Part shown: piece after piece, positions 22,548-30,378 of the stretch
Numbering within the stretch: the first letter of the stretch is position 1
Layout of the letters: each line of letters opens with the position of its first letter
Assembly: GCA_005808475.1 (NCBI GenBank)
Contig: SYLY01000065.1
Location: forward strand, 1 to 32,809
Source of the DNA: Acidobacteriota bacterium
Lineage (GTDB): Bacteria > Acidobacteriota > Terriglobia > Bryobacterales > Bryobacteraceae
Direction: 5' to 3'
Length of the DNA: 32,809 bases
The notes under the pieces: generated by a model
Seen by the model: only the letters and a program-made list of their open reading frames with translations
What the model was told of the DNA's origin: nothing
Databases searched by the model: none
Translations under genes and position numbers: made by a program

Positions 22548-24248
22548 CTACTTGTCGCCGTTGGCGTGGATGGCGAGGGCTTCGGCCTGGTTGGCAGCCG
22601 TTCCCCAGGGGCTGGTGGTTCCCCAGATGATGTTGAATCCGGAGGTTCCGCTGGTTCCCCAGATAATGTTGTCGCCCCACACGATGTTGGTGGAGAAGCT
22701 GCCCGACGTTCCCCAGGTGAGGTTCGTGCCGCCGGTGGCGGCGAAGTTCAGACTGACTTTCTTGGTGGACGAGTTGTAGACAGCCTTGGGCGAGGCGGCG
22801 GAACCGGAGGGACGCTCGGTGTTGTTGAAGGCGGCCCATTCGTCGAGCACTCCGGCGCCGACCGTGAAGATGTCGTGGGTCAAGGTGTAGTTCTTGGCGG
22901 TAGAGGCTTCCCAGACGGTGACGGTCTTGGTGATTCCGCGGCGCGCCGTCTTCATCAGGCGAGCCTTCACTATGTCGGGCGTGATGGTGGGATCCCGGTC
23001 GATCATCACGGCGGCGGCGCCTGCCACGATGGGGGCGGCCATGCTGGTGCCGTTCAGGAACAGATACTTGTCCGGCGTGCCCGTGGTCCAGGGCCAATAG
23101 CGCGATACGGGAACGCGGTTGGCGGGGTAGAGTTGCGCCAGCCTGGAGGACGGGGCCTGCTGCGCGGCGATGTTGTTGCCGGGCGCCACGATGTCGGGCT
23201 TCACGATCTGGTCGATCGCGGTGGGTCCTTTCGAACTGTAGGTCGTGATCCGGTCGTTGCCGTCGTACCAGTCTTGCAAGGTGTTGATGGCGCCGACAGT
23301 GATGACCAGTGGGTCGTTGGCTGGAGACATGATGGCGCCATAACCGGTTGTGCTGTATTGATTGGCGCGTCCCATGTTTCCCGCGGCGACGACCACCACG
23401 ATCCCGGCTTTCCAGGCGCGCTCGACGGCGAGGCACAGAGGATCGGTTTTGTAGGACTCCCGAACGGGACGCCCCAGGGACAAGTTCATGACGCGAATGT
23501 TGTGCGTGGTCTTGAGTTGGATCGCCCGGTCGATGGCGGCGATCACCACGCTGTCGGTTCCCACGCCGTTGGCGTCAAGCACTTTCAGGCTGATCAGGCG
23601 GGCGCCGCTCGCGCCGCCGAAGTACACTTCGGAAGCCTTGCAGTTTCCGTCGGCGGTAAGGCCGCCGTCGAGGCAGGAGATGTTTCCGTCGGCTCCCAGG
23701 ATGCCGGCGACGTGGGTCCCGTGCCCGTAGAGATCCGTGGTACTGCCATCGATGAAGCTCTCGGCGTAGGCGATCCGGGAACTGGCGGTTCCCCACCAGT
23801 TGAAGTCCTTGTGCGGATAGATGCCGGAATCGATCACGGCGATGCCGACCTGCTGATAGTTCGGGCCCGAGCAGCCCTGGCACTTGTTTTGCGAGCCATA
23901 CCAATTGACGACGTCCCAATGCCGCACCGCGCCTTGCGCCTCGTTCAGAGTGGCGCCGGTGACGGCGCGGTCGGGCGCGATTGCGATTACGTCGGGGTCG
24001 CGGTCGAGTTCGGCCAGCGCGTCCGGCGTGACTTCGAACGCCGCTACCGGCACGTTGGCGTACTGACGGTGAACCTTGCCGCGCTTGCCCCGCACCTTGT
24101 CGAGGTGCTTGGCTTCGGGTTGCTGGGCGTACACCGCGATGACGCGCTCGGTTTTCCCCGAGGCCGGCGCAACGAGGTCCATCGAGCGCTTTGCGAGCGA
24201 CAACGACGAGGTGGCCAGGACCAGCAACGGGATGTACTTGGGGCTCAT
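22548..24248 (-). CDS. Secreted S8 subtilisin-family serine peptidase
   Basis: The 566 aa protease has a signal peptide (MSPKYIPLLVLATSSLSLA), an inhibitor-I9-like propeptide (about 33-95) and a subtilase domain (about 125-450). The catalytic residues are D140 (VIDSG), H176 (GHGTHVAG) and S402 (NGTSMAAP); the oxyanion Asn is N291 (AAGNMG). C123, C126, C192 and C203 may form disulfides around the active-site loops. The C-terminal tail (about 509-550) consists of W-G repeats with a period of six, a feature seen in some subtilases of soil bacteria. ATG 24248 is favoured since it starts the signal peptide; a TTG at 24278 is also open. The gene is divergent from the haloperoxidase across a 199-bp gap with no clear promoter found. 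Confidence 0.92.
   Translation of the reverse strand: MSPKYIPLLVLATSSLSLAKRSMDLVAPASGKTERVIAVYAQQPEAKHLDKVRGKRGKVHRQYANVPVAAFEVTPDALAELDRDPDVIAIAPDRAVTGATLNEAQGAVRHWDVVNWYGSQNKCQGCSGPNYQQVGIAVIDSGIYPHKDFNWWGTASSRIAYAESFIDGSTTDLYGHGTHVAGILGADGNISCLDGGLTADGNCKASEVYFGGASGARLISLKVLDANGVGTDSVVIAAIDRAIQLKTTHNIRVMNLSLGRPVRESYKTDPLCLAVERAWKAGIVVVVAAGNMGRANQYSTTGYGAIMSPANDPLVITVGAINTLQDWYDGNDRITTYSSKGPTAIDQIVKPDIVAPGNNIAAQQAPSSRLAQLYPANRVPVSRYWPWTTGTPDKYLFLNGTSMAAPIVAGAAAVMIDRDPTITPDIVKARLMKTARRGITKTVTVWEASTAKNYTLTHDIFTVGAGVLDEWAAFNNTERPSGSAASPKAVYNSSTKKVSLNFAATGGTNLTWGTSGSFSTNIVWGDNIIWGTSGTSGFNIIWGTTSPWGTAANQAEALAIHANGDK
22599..22724 (-). repeat. WG-repeat tail of the subtilase
   Basis: This coding stretch contains five Trp-Gly pairs at residues 512, 524, 530, 542 and 548, always at multiples of six; a Phe stands in the register at 518. 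Typical units are N-I-V-W-G-D and N-I-I-W-G-T. At DNA level the plus strand shows repeated TTCCCCAG(A/G)T(G/A) blocks. Confidence 0.8.
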
Positions 24249-24447
24249 CCCCAGCCAAGAATGCACGCGATGAATCAATGCGTGTTTTCAGGTGGTTACG
24301 GGTTCCGGCGCCGGTCCGGTCCGCCAAATTGTCCGATGGAAGTACTCCGGGCCGGACAAACTGCCGGTCGCGGAGAGGAGGCGATTTTACACCTCTGTGT
24401 CCGAAATGTGAGAAAATGCGGGTACGAACTCCCAAGGGGAACAGAAC

Positions 24448-26085
24448 ATGCAGAACGACTCCAACCGCAGAGAGTTTTTCGGAAGAGTGGCGGCGCTCGG
24501 CGCCGCGGCGGGAGCGGGAATTCCCGTGACGCCGGCGGAGGCGCAATCCGGGGTTCCGTCCGTATTGCAGGACCGGCTCGGGAAGGCCTACCAGTATCGG
24601 GTGGGCCGCGCGGATGTGTACAATAACCTGCCGCCGGCCGAGCACCCGGTCAACGGCGACGAGGAGAAGTATCCGAACCGGATCAACAACTTTTCGAAGA
24701 CGCTGCTGCACGATCAGTTCTGCCATGTCAGCCGCGACGCCTACAACAGCCTGATCCGCGCGTGCAATAGCGGGAAGAACGAGGACTTCGAGCGCATCAT
24801 CCGCGGCGGAAACGTGCGCCTGAAGAACCCCACCGGCGCCTACAATTACCAGTTGGCCGGCGCGGACCAGTCGCAGTACACGATGCCGGCTCCGCCCGCC
24901 TTCGATAGTCCCGCTCAGGCGGCGGCGATGACCGAACTCTACTGGCAGGCGCTGAGCCGCGACATCCCGTTCGCCGAGTACGACGGGAACACGACCATCG
25001 TGCGTGCCTGCAACGAACTCTCCGGCATGTCCGCCTTCTCCGGACCGCGGATGGGCGGCCGCGTCACTCCAGCCACCGTGTTCCGCGGCCACACGCCGGG
25101 CGATCTGGCGGGTCCTTATCTTTCGCAGTTCCTGGCGCTGCCCTTTCTGATGGGGCACCTCGAGGTGGAGCAGAAGCAGTTGTCGTTCCAGCCCGGCCTG
25201 GACTTCATGACGACGTTCCCCGATTTTCTCGGCATCCAGCTCGGCGAGGGCAAGGGTCCGGGCAACAAGTACGAGACCACGCGCCGGTACGTCCGCAACG
25301 GCCGCGATCTGGCGTACCTGGTTTACGTGGACTGGAATTTTTCGCCGCACTACCACGCGCTGTGGAATCTGCTGGCGCATGGCCCCGACGCGTTGGCCGA
25401 GTCGAATCCTTATCTGAACGCGCGGGGCCAGGAACCGTACGTCAACTTCGGACCGCCGGACGGCTTCGAATACGTCGCCCGGGCGGGCAAGCCCGCGTTC
25501 AACGCCGCCTGGTACCAGAAGTGGATGGTGCACCGGTTGGCGAGGCCGGAAGTGTTCGCGTGCCGCGTCGACATCCACAAGCAGAAGGTGCAACTGTACC
25601 CGATTCACGAGTCGGCGCTCGAGACGGCGGCGGCGGAGGCGGTTCGCGCCAAGTGGGGCAGCTATCTGCTGCCGCAGGCGTATTCGGGTGGGTCTCCGGC
25701 GCACTCGTCGTACCCGTCGGGCCACGCGACGGTCGCCGGCGCCTGCGTCACGATGCTGAAGGCTTTCTTCCGCGAGTCGTACGTGTTGCCGAATCCGATG
25801 GTTCCGGCGGCGGACGGGTTGTCGCTCCAGCCGTGGAAGGGCGCCGATCTCACCGTGGGCAACGAACTGAACAAGCTGGCGTTCAACATCGCGATGGGCC
25901 GCAACTGGGCGGGCATCCACTGGCGCTACGACGCGTGGGAAGGCATGAAGCTGGGCGAGCAGGTTGCGATCAGCTTGCTGGCGGATATGACGGCGGGCTA
26001 CATGGACGAGTTCCCCGGGTTCACGTTCACCAGGTTCGACGGCACGAAGATCACCGTTTGCGGCGGCTGCGCCTCCACGGCGTAG
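24448..26085 (+). CDS. Vanadium-dependent haloperoxidase-family protein (PAP2 superfamily)
   Basis: This 545 aa protein belongs to the vanadium chloroperoxidase/PAP2 superfamily, which oxidises halides with hydrogen peroxide or, in relatives, hydrolyses phosphate esters. All three anion-binding motifs are seen: K358-W-M-V-H-R-L-A-R366-P-E, then P-S-G-H426 within S-Y-P-S-G-H-A-T, and R485-N-W-A-G-I-H491. A twin-arginine leader (N-R-R-E-F-F-G-R-V-A-A-L-G-A-A-A-G) implies folded export through Tat. An AAGGGGA ribosome site (24434-24440) lies 7 nt upstream. The long N-terminal helical part (60-340) matches haloperoxidases better than simple phosphatases. Halide specificity, chloride or bromide, cannot be read out. 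The gene appears monocistronic and divergent from the subtilase. Confidence 0.88.
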   Translation: MQNDSNRREFFGRVAALGAAAGAGIPVTPAEAQSGVPSVLQDRLGKAYQYRVGRADVYNNLPPAEHPVNGDEEKYPNRINNFSKTLLHDQFCHVSRDAYNSLIRACNSGKNEDFERIIRGGNVRLKNPTGAYNYQLAGADQSQYTMPAPPAFDSPAQAAAMTELYWQALSRDIPFAEYDGNTTIVRACNELSGMSAFSGPRMGGRVTPATVFRGHTPGDLAGPYLSQFLALPFLMGHLEVEQKQLSFQPGLDFMTTFPDFLGIQLGEGKGPGNKYETTRRYVRNGRDLAYLVYVDWNFSPHYHALWNLLAHGPDALAESNPYLNARGQEPYVNFGPPDGFEYVARAGKPAFNAAWYQKWMVHRLARPEVFACRVDIHKQKVQLYPIHESALETAAAEAVRAKWGSYLLPQAYSGGSPAHSSYPSGHATVAGACVTMLKAFFRESYVLPNPMVPAADGLSLQPWKGADLTVGNELNKLAFNIAMGRNWAGIHWRYDAWEGMKLGEQVAISLLADMTAGYMDEFPGFTFTRFDGTKITVCGGCASTA

Positions 26086-26089
26086 CGCG

Positions 26090-26308
26090 CTACTTCTTCT
26101 TTTCGCGATTCCACAGATCGCGCGAGAGGGCGCGTCCGCACCAGGGGCAGTAGTGGATTCCGGCGTAGGTAGGGCGCTCCTCGCCGAAGTGCAAATGGTA
26201 GTCGGTATTGATCTCGGTGACGATCCGCCCGTTGCTCAGGCTGCTGAGGGGACCGTATCGAATCAGTTCGCGATCGACCATCGCGTCCATTTCGTCGCAG
26301 CAGTACAT
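26090..26308 (-). CDS. Small zinc-ribbon-like protein, function unknown
   Basis: This 72 aa protein begins MYCCDEMDAMV and ends with H-Y-C-P-W-C-G-R-A-L. The two cysteine pairs, CC near the N-terminus and C-x-x-C near the C-terminus, suggest a small treble-clef or rubredoxin-like metal site. The body (R-E-L-I-R-Y-G-P, then I-N-T-D-Y-H-L-H-F-G) is not assigned to a family I recognise. The open frame continues upstream of the chosen ATG but the extension would run into the divergent gene's leader. The gene ends 4 bp from the convergent haloperoxidase stop, and its 77-bp upstream gap is shared with the DUF4159 gene. Confidence 0.6.
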   Translation of the reverse strand: MYCCDEMDAMVDRELIRYGPLSSLSNGRIVTEINTDYHLHFGEERPTYAGIHYCPWCGRALSRDLWNREKKK

Positions 26309-26385
26309 TCTTACAAATGGTACGTCCAACCGTGTGATATCGTAAAGGCAGTTCAGGGAAGCCGTTCGGAAGGAGCGTCGATTCG

Positions 26386-27177
26386 ATGCGACGAAACGCC
26401 AGCATTCTACTGCTATTGACGCTAGCGGGGGCAACCGTGCTGGTGGGGCAACGCGGCCGGCGATCGTTCTTCGATGAAGAGGACACTCCGGCGCCCATGC
26501 CATCCGACGCCGGCGTCAAAAGCGAGTACACGTTCGCCCGGCTGCGCTATCCGTCGTCCCGATCCGGCTACTGGCGGGGCGGAAGCTGGGCGACCGATTA
26601 TCCGAAGGCCGACCGGCAGTTCGTGCAGGGCGTCCGCCGGCTGACGCGGCTGCACACCAAGTCGGTGGAGCAGGTGGTGGACATCGACACGGACATGATG
26701 TTCGACTACCCGTGGATGTACGCGACCGAGGTCGGACACTGGGAACTGAGCGACAAGCAGGCGGCCAAGCTACGCGACTATCTGCTGCGCGGCGGCTTCA
26801 TCATGACGGACGACTTCCACGGAACCTACGAGTGGGACGTGTTCCTGCAGGGAATCCAGAAGGTGTTCCAGGACCGGCCGATTGTCGATCTCGAGGATCG
26901 CGAGGCGATCTTCAACGTGATCTACCGTTTGACCGACCGGCCGCAGGTGGCCGGCATCCAGATGTTCTATAGCGGCCGCAGCTACGAGCGCGACGGGGTG
27001 GAGGCCCGCTGGCGCGGCATCTTCGACGACAAGGGCCGCGTGATGGTCGCGATATGCCACAACATGGATCTCGGCGACGCATGGGAATGGGCGGACCTTC
27101 CCCAGTATCCGGAGAACCTCGCTTCCGCCGCCTACCGCGTGGGTGTCAACTACATCGTCTACGCGATGAGTCACTAG
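26386..27177 (+). CDS. DUF4159 domain secreted protein
   Basis: This 263 aa protein has a signal peptide (MRRNASILLLLTLAGATVLVG) and a DUF4159 domain (about 45-260). The domain is recognised from Y-x-F-A-R-L-R-Y, the central G-G-F-I-M-T-D-D-F-H-G (136-146), and the late C-H-N-M-D-L-G-D-A-W-E-W stretch. The domain has a class I glutamine-amidotransferase-like fold but no catalytic Cys is evident. DUF4159 proteins are commonly encoded with MoxR ATPases, DUF58 and VWA membrane proteins, as here. A strong ribosome site GGAAGGAG (26368-26375) is placed 10 nt before the ATG. It is the first gene of the operon that runs to the end of the window. Confidence 0.88.
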   Translation: MRRNASILLLLTLAGATVLVGQRGRRSFFDEEDTPAPMPSDAGVKSEYTFARLRYPSSRSGYWRGGSWATDYPKADRQFVQGVRRLTRLHTKSVEQVVDIDTDMMFDYPWMYATEVGHWELSDKQAAKLRDYLLRGGFIMTDDFHGTYEWDVFLQGIQKVFQDRPIVDLEDREAIFNVIYRLTDRPQVAGIQMFYSGRSYERDGVEARWRGIFDDKGRVMVAICHNMDLGDAWEWADLPQYPENLASAAYRVGVNYIVYAMSH

Positions 27178-27190
27178 ACCGGGATCGTCC

Positions 27191-29455
27191 ATGTTCGAAC
27201 TGCTGTTTCAATATCCACGCGCCGTTTTCTCCAAGGGCGAGTTCGTGCTGATGGGCGGCTGGCCGCGATGGCTGCTGCCGCTGCTCATCGTGGCGGGGGC
27301 CGGGCTGATCGCATGGCTGATCCGGTCGAGATTGAAGGACGCGGCCGAGGGTGTGCGGACCGGTTGGCGTCCGGCCGTGCTATGGGCTCTGCAGTCGAGC
27401 CTGCTCGCCGCGCTTTTGACGCTGCTGTGGCAGCCCGCGATCCTGGTGTCGACGTTGAAGCCGCAGCAGAACATCGTGGCGGTGCTGATCGACGATTCGA
27501 AGAGCATGGCGATCGCCGACGAGGGCGCGCCGCGGTTGCAGCGGGCCAAGGAGACGCTGAGCGGCGGATTGCTGGCGGCGCTGGAAAAGAAGTTCCAGAC
27601 GCGCGTCTACCGCGTGAGCGATACGCTGGAACGCGTCGCCAAGCCGGAGACGCTCGAGGCGAAGTCGGGTTCCACGCATCTCGCCGATGGGCTCAAGCGG
27701 GTGGCGGCCGAATCCGCCGGATTGCCGCTGGGCGCGGTGGTGCTGCTTTCCGACGGCGCCGACAACGCGGGCGGGATCGACCTCGAGACGGTCACCGAGT
27801 TGCGGACGCGGCACGTGCCGGTCCACGCGATCGGGTACGGCCGCACGGTTCCCGAGAAGGATTTGGAAATCGTCGACGCCCAGACGTCGGTTCGCGCGTT
27901 GGCCGATTCGCGGTTGGCGATGCGCGTGACATTCCGCCAGAACGGCCTCACGGGGCGGCGCGGCAAGCTGGTGCTGCGCGAGAGCGGCAAGGTGCTGGCG
28001 TCGCGCGACCTGACGCTGGGGGCCGAGGGCTCCCGCCTGCGGGAGACGCTGACGTTCAACGCGGGCGGCGCCGGGGCCAAGGCGCTGCAGGTGGCCTTCG
28101 AGCAGGTGGACGGCGATACCAACGCCAAGAACAATTCCACGGCGCGCCTGCTGAACGTGGATAACGCCAAGCCGCGCGTCCTCTATCTCGAGGGCGAGCC
28201 GCGGTGGGAATACAAGTTCATCCGGCGCGCGCTCGAAAACGACAAGAACGTGCAACTGGTGACGGTGCTGCGCACCACCCAGAACAAGATCTACCGGCAG
28301 GGCACGGACGGTCCCAAGGAGCTCGAGGACGGCTTCCCCGATAAGGTGGACGATCTGTTCCGCTATCAGGCCATCGTGCTCGGGTCGGTGGAAGCGGCCT
28401 ATTTGAACACGCGCCAGCAGGAACTGCTCAAGGTGTTCGTGGACCGGCGCGGCGGCGGACTGCTGCTCCTGGGCGGGCGGGCGAGCCTGTCGGAAGGTGG
28501 CTGGAACCGTTCGGCGATGGCGGAACTGCTGCCCACCGTGCTGCCCGACCGCAAGGAGACCTTCGTGCGCGATCCGGCCAACGTGGAACTGGCGCCGGCG
28601 GGCATCGAAAGCCTGATCACGCGGCTGACCGAGAATCCAGCCGCCAACGCCGAGCGGTGGAAGAAGCTCCCCTATCTGGCCGACTATCAGGACGCCGGAA
28701 CGCCCAAGCCCGGAGCGGCGGTGCTGGCATCGATGAATCCAGGCGGCAAAGGCTTGATGCCGCTGCTGATCACCCAGAACTACGGACGCGGCCGCACGGC
28801 GATTCTCGCCACCGGCGGCACGTGGCGCTGGCAGATGTCGCAGCCGGTGGAGGATCAGACGCACGAGATGTTCTGGCAACAACTCCTGCGGTGGCTGAGC
28901 GCGGACACTCCCGGCCGGATGCTGGCGTCCACTCCGCGGCCGATGCTGCTCGACGACGGGAAAGTGAAGCTGACCGCCGACGTTCGCGACAAGAGCTATC
29001 TGGCGTCGGCCGACGCGCGGGTGGAGGCGCGGATCATCGGACCGGAAGCCACCGGCGCGACGATCGAGATGACACCCGATCCGGTGAATCCCGGCATCTA
29101 CACCGCCGAGTGGAACGCCGAAAAGCAGGGTTCCTATATCGCGGAGATCTCGGCCAAGCGCGGCGAAGAGGAAATGGGCAAGGACACAGTGGCGTTCCAG
29201 CGGCAGGACGGCATGGCGGAGAACTTTCACTCCGAGCAGAACGTCGAACTACTGACACGGCTGGCCGAACAGACCGGCGGCCGGTATTGGAAGCCCGCGG
29301 ACGTGGCCAAGCTGCCCCAGGAGATCGACTACTCGGGCGCGGGCATCACGGTGCGCGAAACGCGCGACCTGTGGAACATGCCTGCCGTGTTCCTGGTGTT
29401 GATTGGGCTGCGGGCGGCGGAATGGCTGCTGCGGCGGCGATGGGGGATCGTCTAG
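27191..29455 (+). CDS. Large VWA/amidotransferase-like membrane protein
   Basis: The 754 aa protein has two N-terminal helices (about 27-44 and 63-86). A von Willebrand A-like domain follows with the MIDAS pattern D101-D-S-K-S105, S-T near 161-162, and L-S-D188-G-A-D-N. A beta-rich segment (205-320) leads into a glutamine-amidotransferase-like domain (about 328-560) that starts P-R-V-L-Y-L-E-G-E-P-R-W-E-Y and contains G-G-G-L-L-L-L-G-G. A further beta module ends in a C-terminal helix (about 731-747) and R-R-R. This arrangement is found in BatA/B-like and DUF4159-linked operons with MoxR. The role is unknown; metal-dependent protein interaction at the membrane is expected. A 13-bp gap separates it from DUF4159, and the next gene begins 1 bp after the stop. 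Confidence 0.85.
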   Translation: MFELLFQYPRAVFSKGEFVLMGGWPRWLLPLLIVAGAGLIAWLIRSRLKDAAEGVRTGWRPAVLWALQSSLLAALLTLLWQPAILVSTLKPQQNIVAVLIDDSKSMAIADEGAPRLQRAKETLSGGLLAALEKKFQTRVYRVSDTLERVAKPETLEAKSGSTHLADGLKRVAAESAGLPLGAVVLLSDGADNAGGIDLETVTELRTRHVPVHAIGYGRTVPEKDLEIVDAQTSVRALADSRLAMRVTFRQNGLTGRRGKLVLRESGKVLASRDLTLGAEGSRLRETLTFNAGGAGAKALQVAFEQVDGDTNAKNNSTARLLNVDNAKPRVLYLEGEPRWEYKFIRRALENDKNVQLVTVLRTTQNKIYRQGTDGPKELEDGFPDKVDDLFRYQAIVLGSVEAAYLNTRQQELLKVFVDRRGGGLLLLGGRASLSEGGWNRSAMAELLPTVLPDRKETFVRDPANVELAPAGIESLITRLTENPAANAERWKKLPYLADYQDAGTPKPGAAVLASMNPGGKGLMPLLITQNYGRGRTAILATGGTWRWQMSQPVEDQTHEMFWQQLLRWLSADTPGRMLASTPRPMLLDDGKVKLTADVRDKSYLASADARVEARIIGPEATGATIEMTPDPVNPGIYTAEWNAEKQGSYIAEISAKRGEEEMGKDTVAFQRQDGMAENFHSEQNVELLTRLAEQTGGRYWKPADVAKLPQEIDYSGAGITVRETRDLWNMPAVFLVLIGLRAAEWLLRRRWGIV

Positions 29456-29456
29456 G

Positions 29457-30377
29457 ATGCGTTGGCTGGCTATGCTCTGCGCGCCCGCGTCCCTGTGGGC
29501 GGCGACTCATTTCGTGACCGTGGCGGGGCTCGGCGGCGAGGCCGAGTACGAGCAGCGCTTCAACGCGCTGGCCGCCGACATCGACAAGGTGCTGAAAGGT
29601 TCGGGCGGCGATTCCCGGGTGCACACCATCTCCGGCGTCTCTTCCACCAAGGACAAGTTGTCCGGGACGCTGGCCGAGGTGGCGCGCGAAGCCAAGGCGG
29701 ACGATCAGTTCGTGCTGTTCCTCATCGGGCACGGCACGTTCGACGGCTCCGACTACAAGTTCAACTTGAAGGGTCCCGACATCACGGCGATCGAACTCGC
29801 CGCGCTGTGCGACCGCATTCCAGCGGCGAAGCAACTGGTGGTGAACGGCACCAGCGCGTCCGGCGGTTCCCTGCACGCGTTGCAGCGGGCCAATCGCGCC
29901 GTGATCACGGCCACCAAATCCGGCGGTGAGCGCAACGCCACCGTATTCCTGCGGTACTGGGTGGAGGCGCTTCGCGATTCCAGCGCCGACACCGATAAGA
30001 ACGAGGCGATCTCCGCGCTCGAAGCCTACCGGTACGCCGACCAGAAGACGGTGGGTTTCTACGAGACCGCCAAGCGCCTGGCCACCGAGCATGCGATGCT
30101 CGAGGACACTGGCAACGGCGAGGGGACGCGGAAACCGGGAGTCGACAACGATCAAGGGATGCTCGCGGCGCGGATCGCCGTGGTGCGGCTCGGTTCGGCG
30201 CAACGGGCGGCGGCCGATCCGGCCAAGCGCCAGTTGATCGCCAAGAAAGAAGAACTGGAAGTCAAGATCGACCGTTTGAAGCTCGAAAAGGCGGCGACGC
30301 CGGCGGATCAGTATCGTAAGGACCTGGCGAAGCTCCTGCTGGAACTGGCGCGAGTCCAGGAAGAGATCGACAAATAA
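29457..30377 (+). CDS. Caspase/legumain-like (C13-type) fold protein lacking the catalytic Cys
   Basis: The 306 aa protein has a signal peptide (MRWLAMLCAPASLWA) and a caspase-hemoglobinase-like domain (about 17-200). The histidine motif is F-V-L-F-L-I-G-H92-G-T-F-D-G, as in clan CD peptidases. At the place of the nucleophile, where C13 peptidases have a C-x-S-G type motif, the protein reads V-V-N-G-T132-S133-A-S-G-G, with no Cys. It is thus either an inactive homologue or uses Ser/Thr. The last 60 residues (K-K-E-E-L-E-V-K-I-D-R-L to V-Q-E-E-I-D-K) look like a coiled coil. It lies between the VWA protein and the TPR peptidase, with 1-bp gaps on both sides, so it is part of the same complex or pathway. 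Confidence 0.7.
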   Translation: MRWLAMLCAPASLWAATHFVTVAGLGGEAEYEQRFNALAADIDKVLKGSGGDSRVHTISGVSSTKDKLSGTLAEVAREAKADDQFVLFLIGHGTFDGSDYKFNLKGPDITAIELAALCDRIPAAKQLVVNGTSASGGSLHALQRANRAVITATKSGGERNATVFLRYWVEALRDSSADTDKNEAISALEAYRYADQKTVGFYETAKRLATEHAMLEDTGNGEGTRKPGVDNDQGMLAARIAVVRLGSAQRAAADPAKRQLIAKKEELEVKIDRLKLEKAATPADQYRKDLAKLLLELARVQEEIDK

Positions 30378-30378
30378 C

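Noticed and set aside
24249..24447. Promoter TTTACA (24386-24391) with a -10 near 24409-24417 for the haloperoxidase gene
   Set aside because: No -10 hexamer matches well at 16-18 bp spacing; the divergent gap must hold promoters but I cannot place them.
27380..29230. Long open frame (616 codons) on the minus strand opposite the VWA gene, and similar ones at 30400-32433 (minus) and 15188-17302 (plus, shifted frame)
   Set aside because: They are rich in Arg, Gly, Ala and His with no domain signature and mirror the codon bias of real genes. They are by-products of the high GC content.
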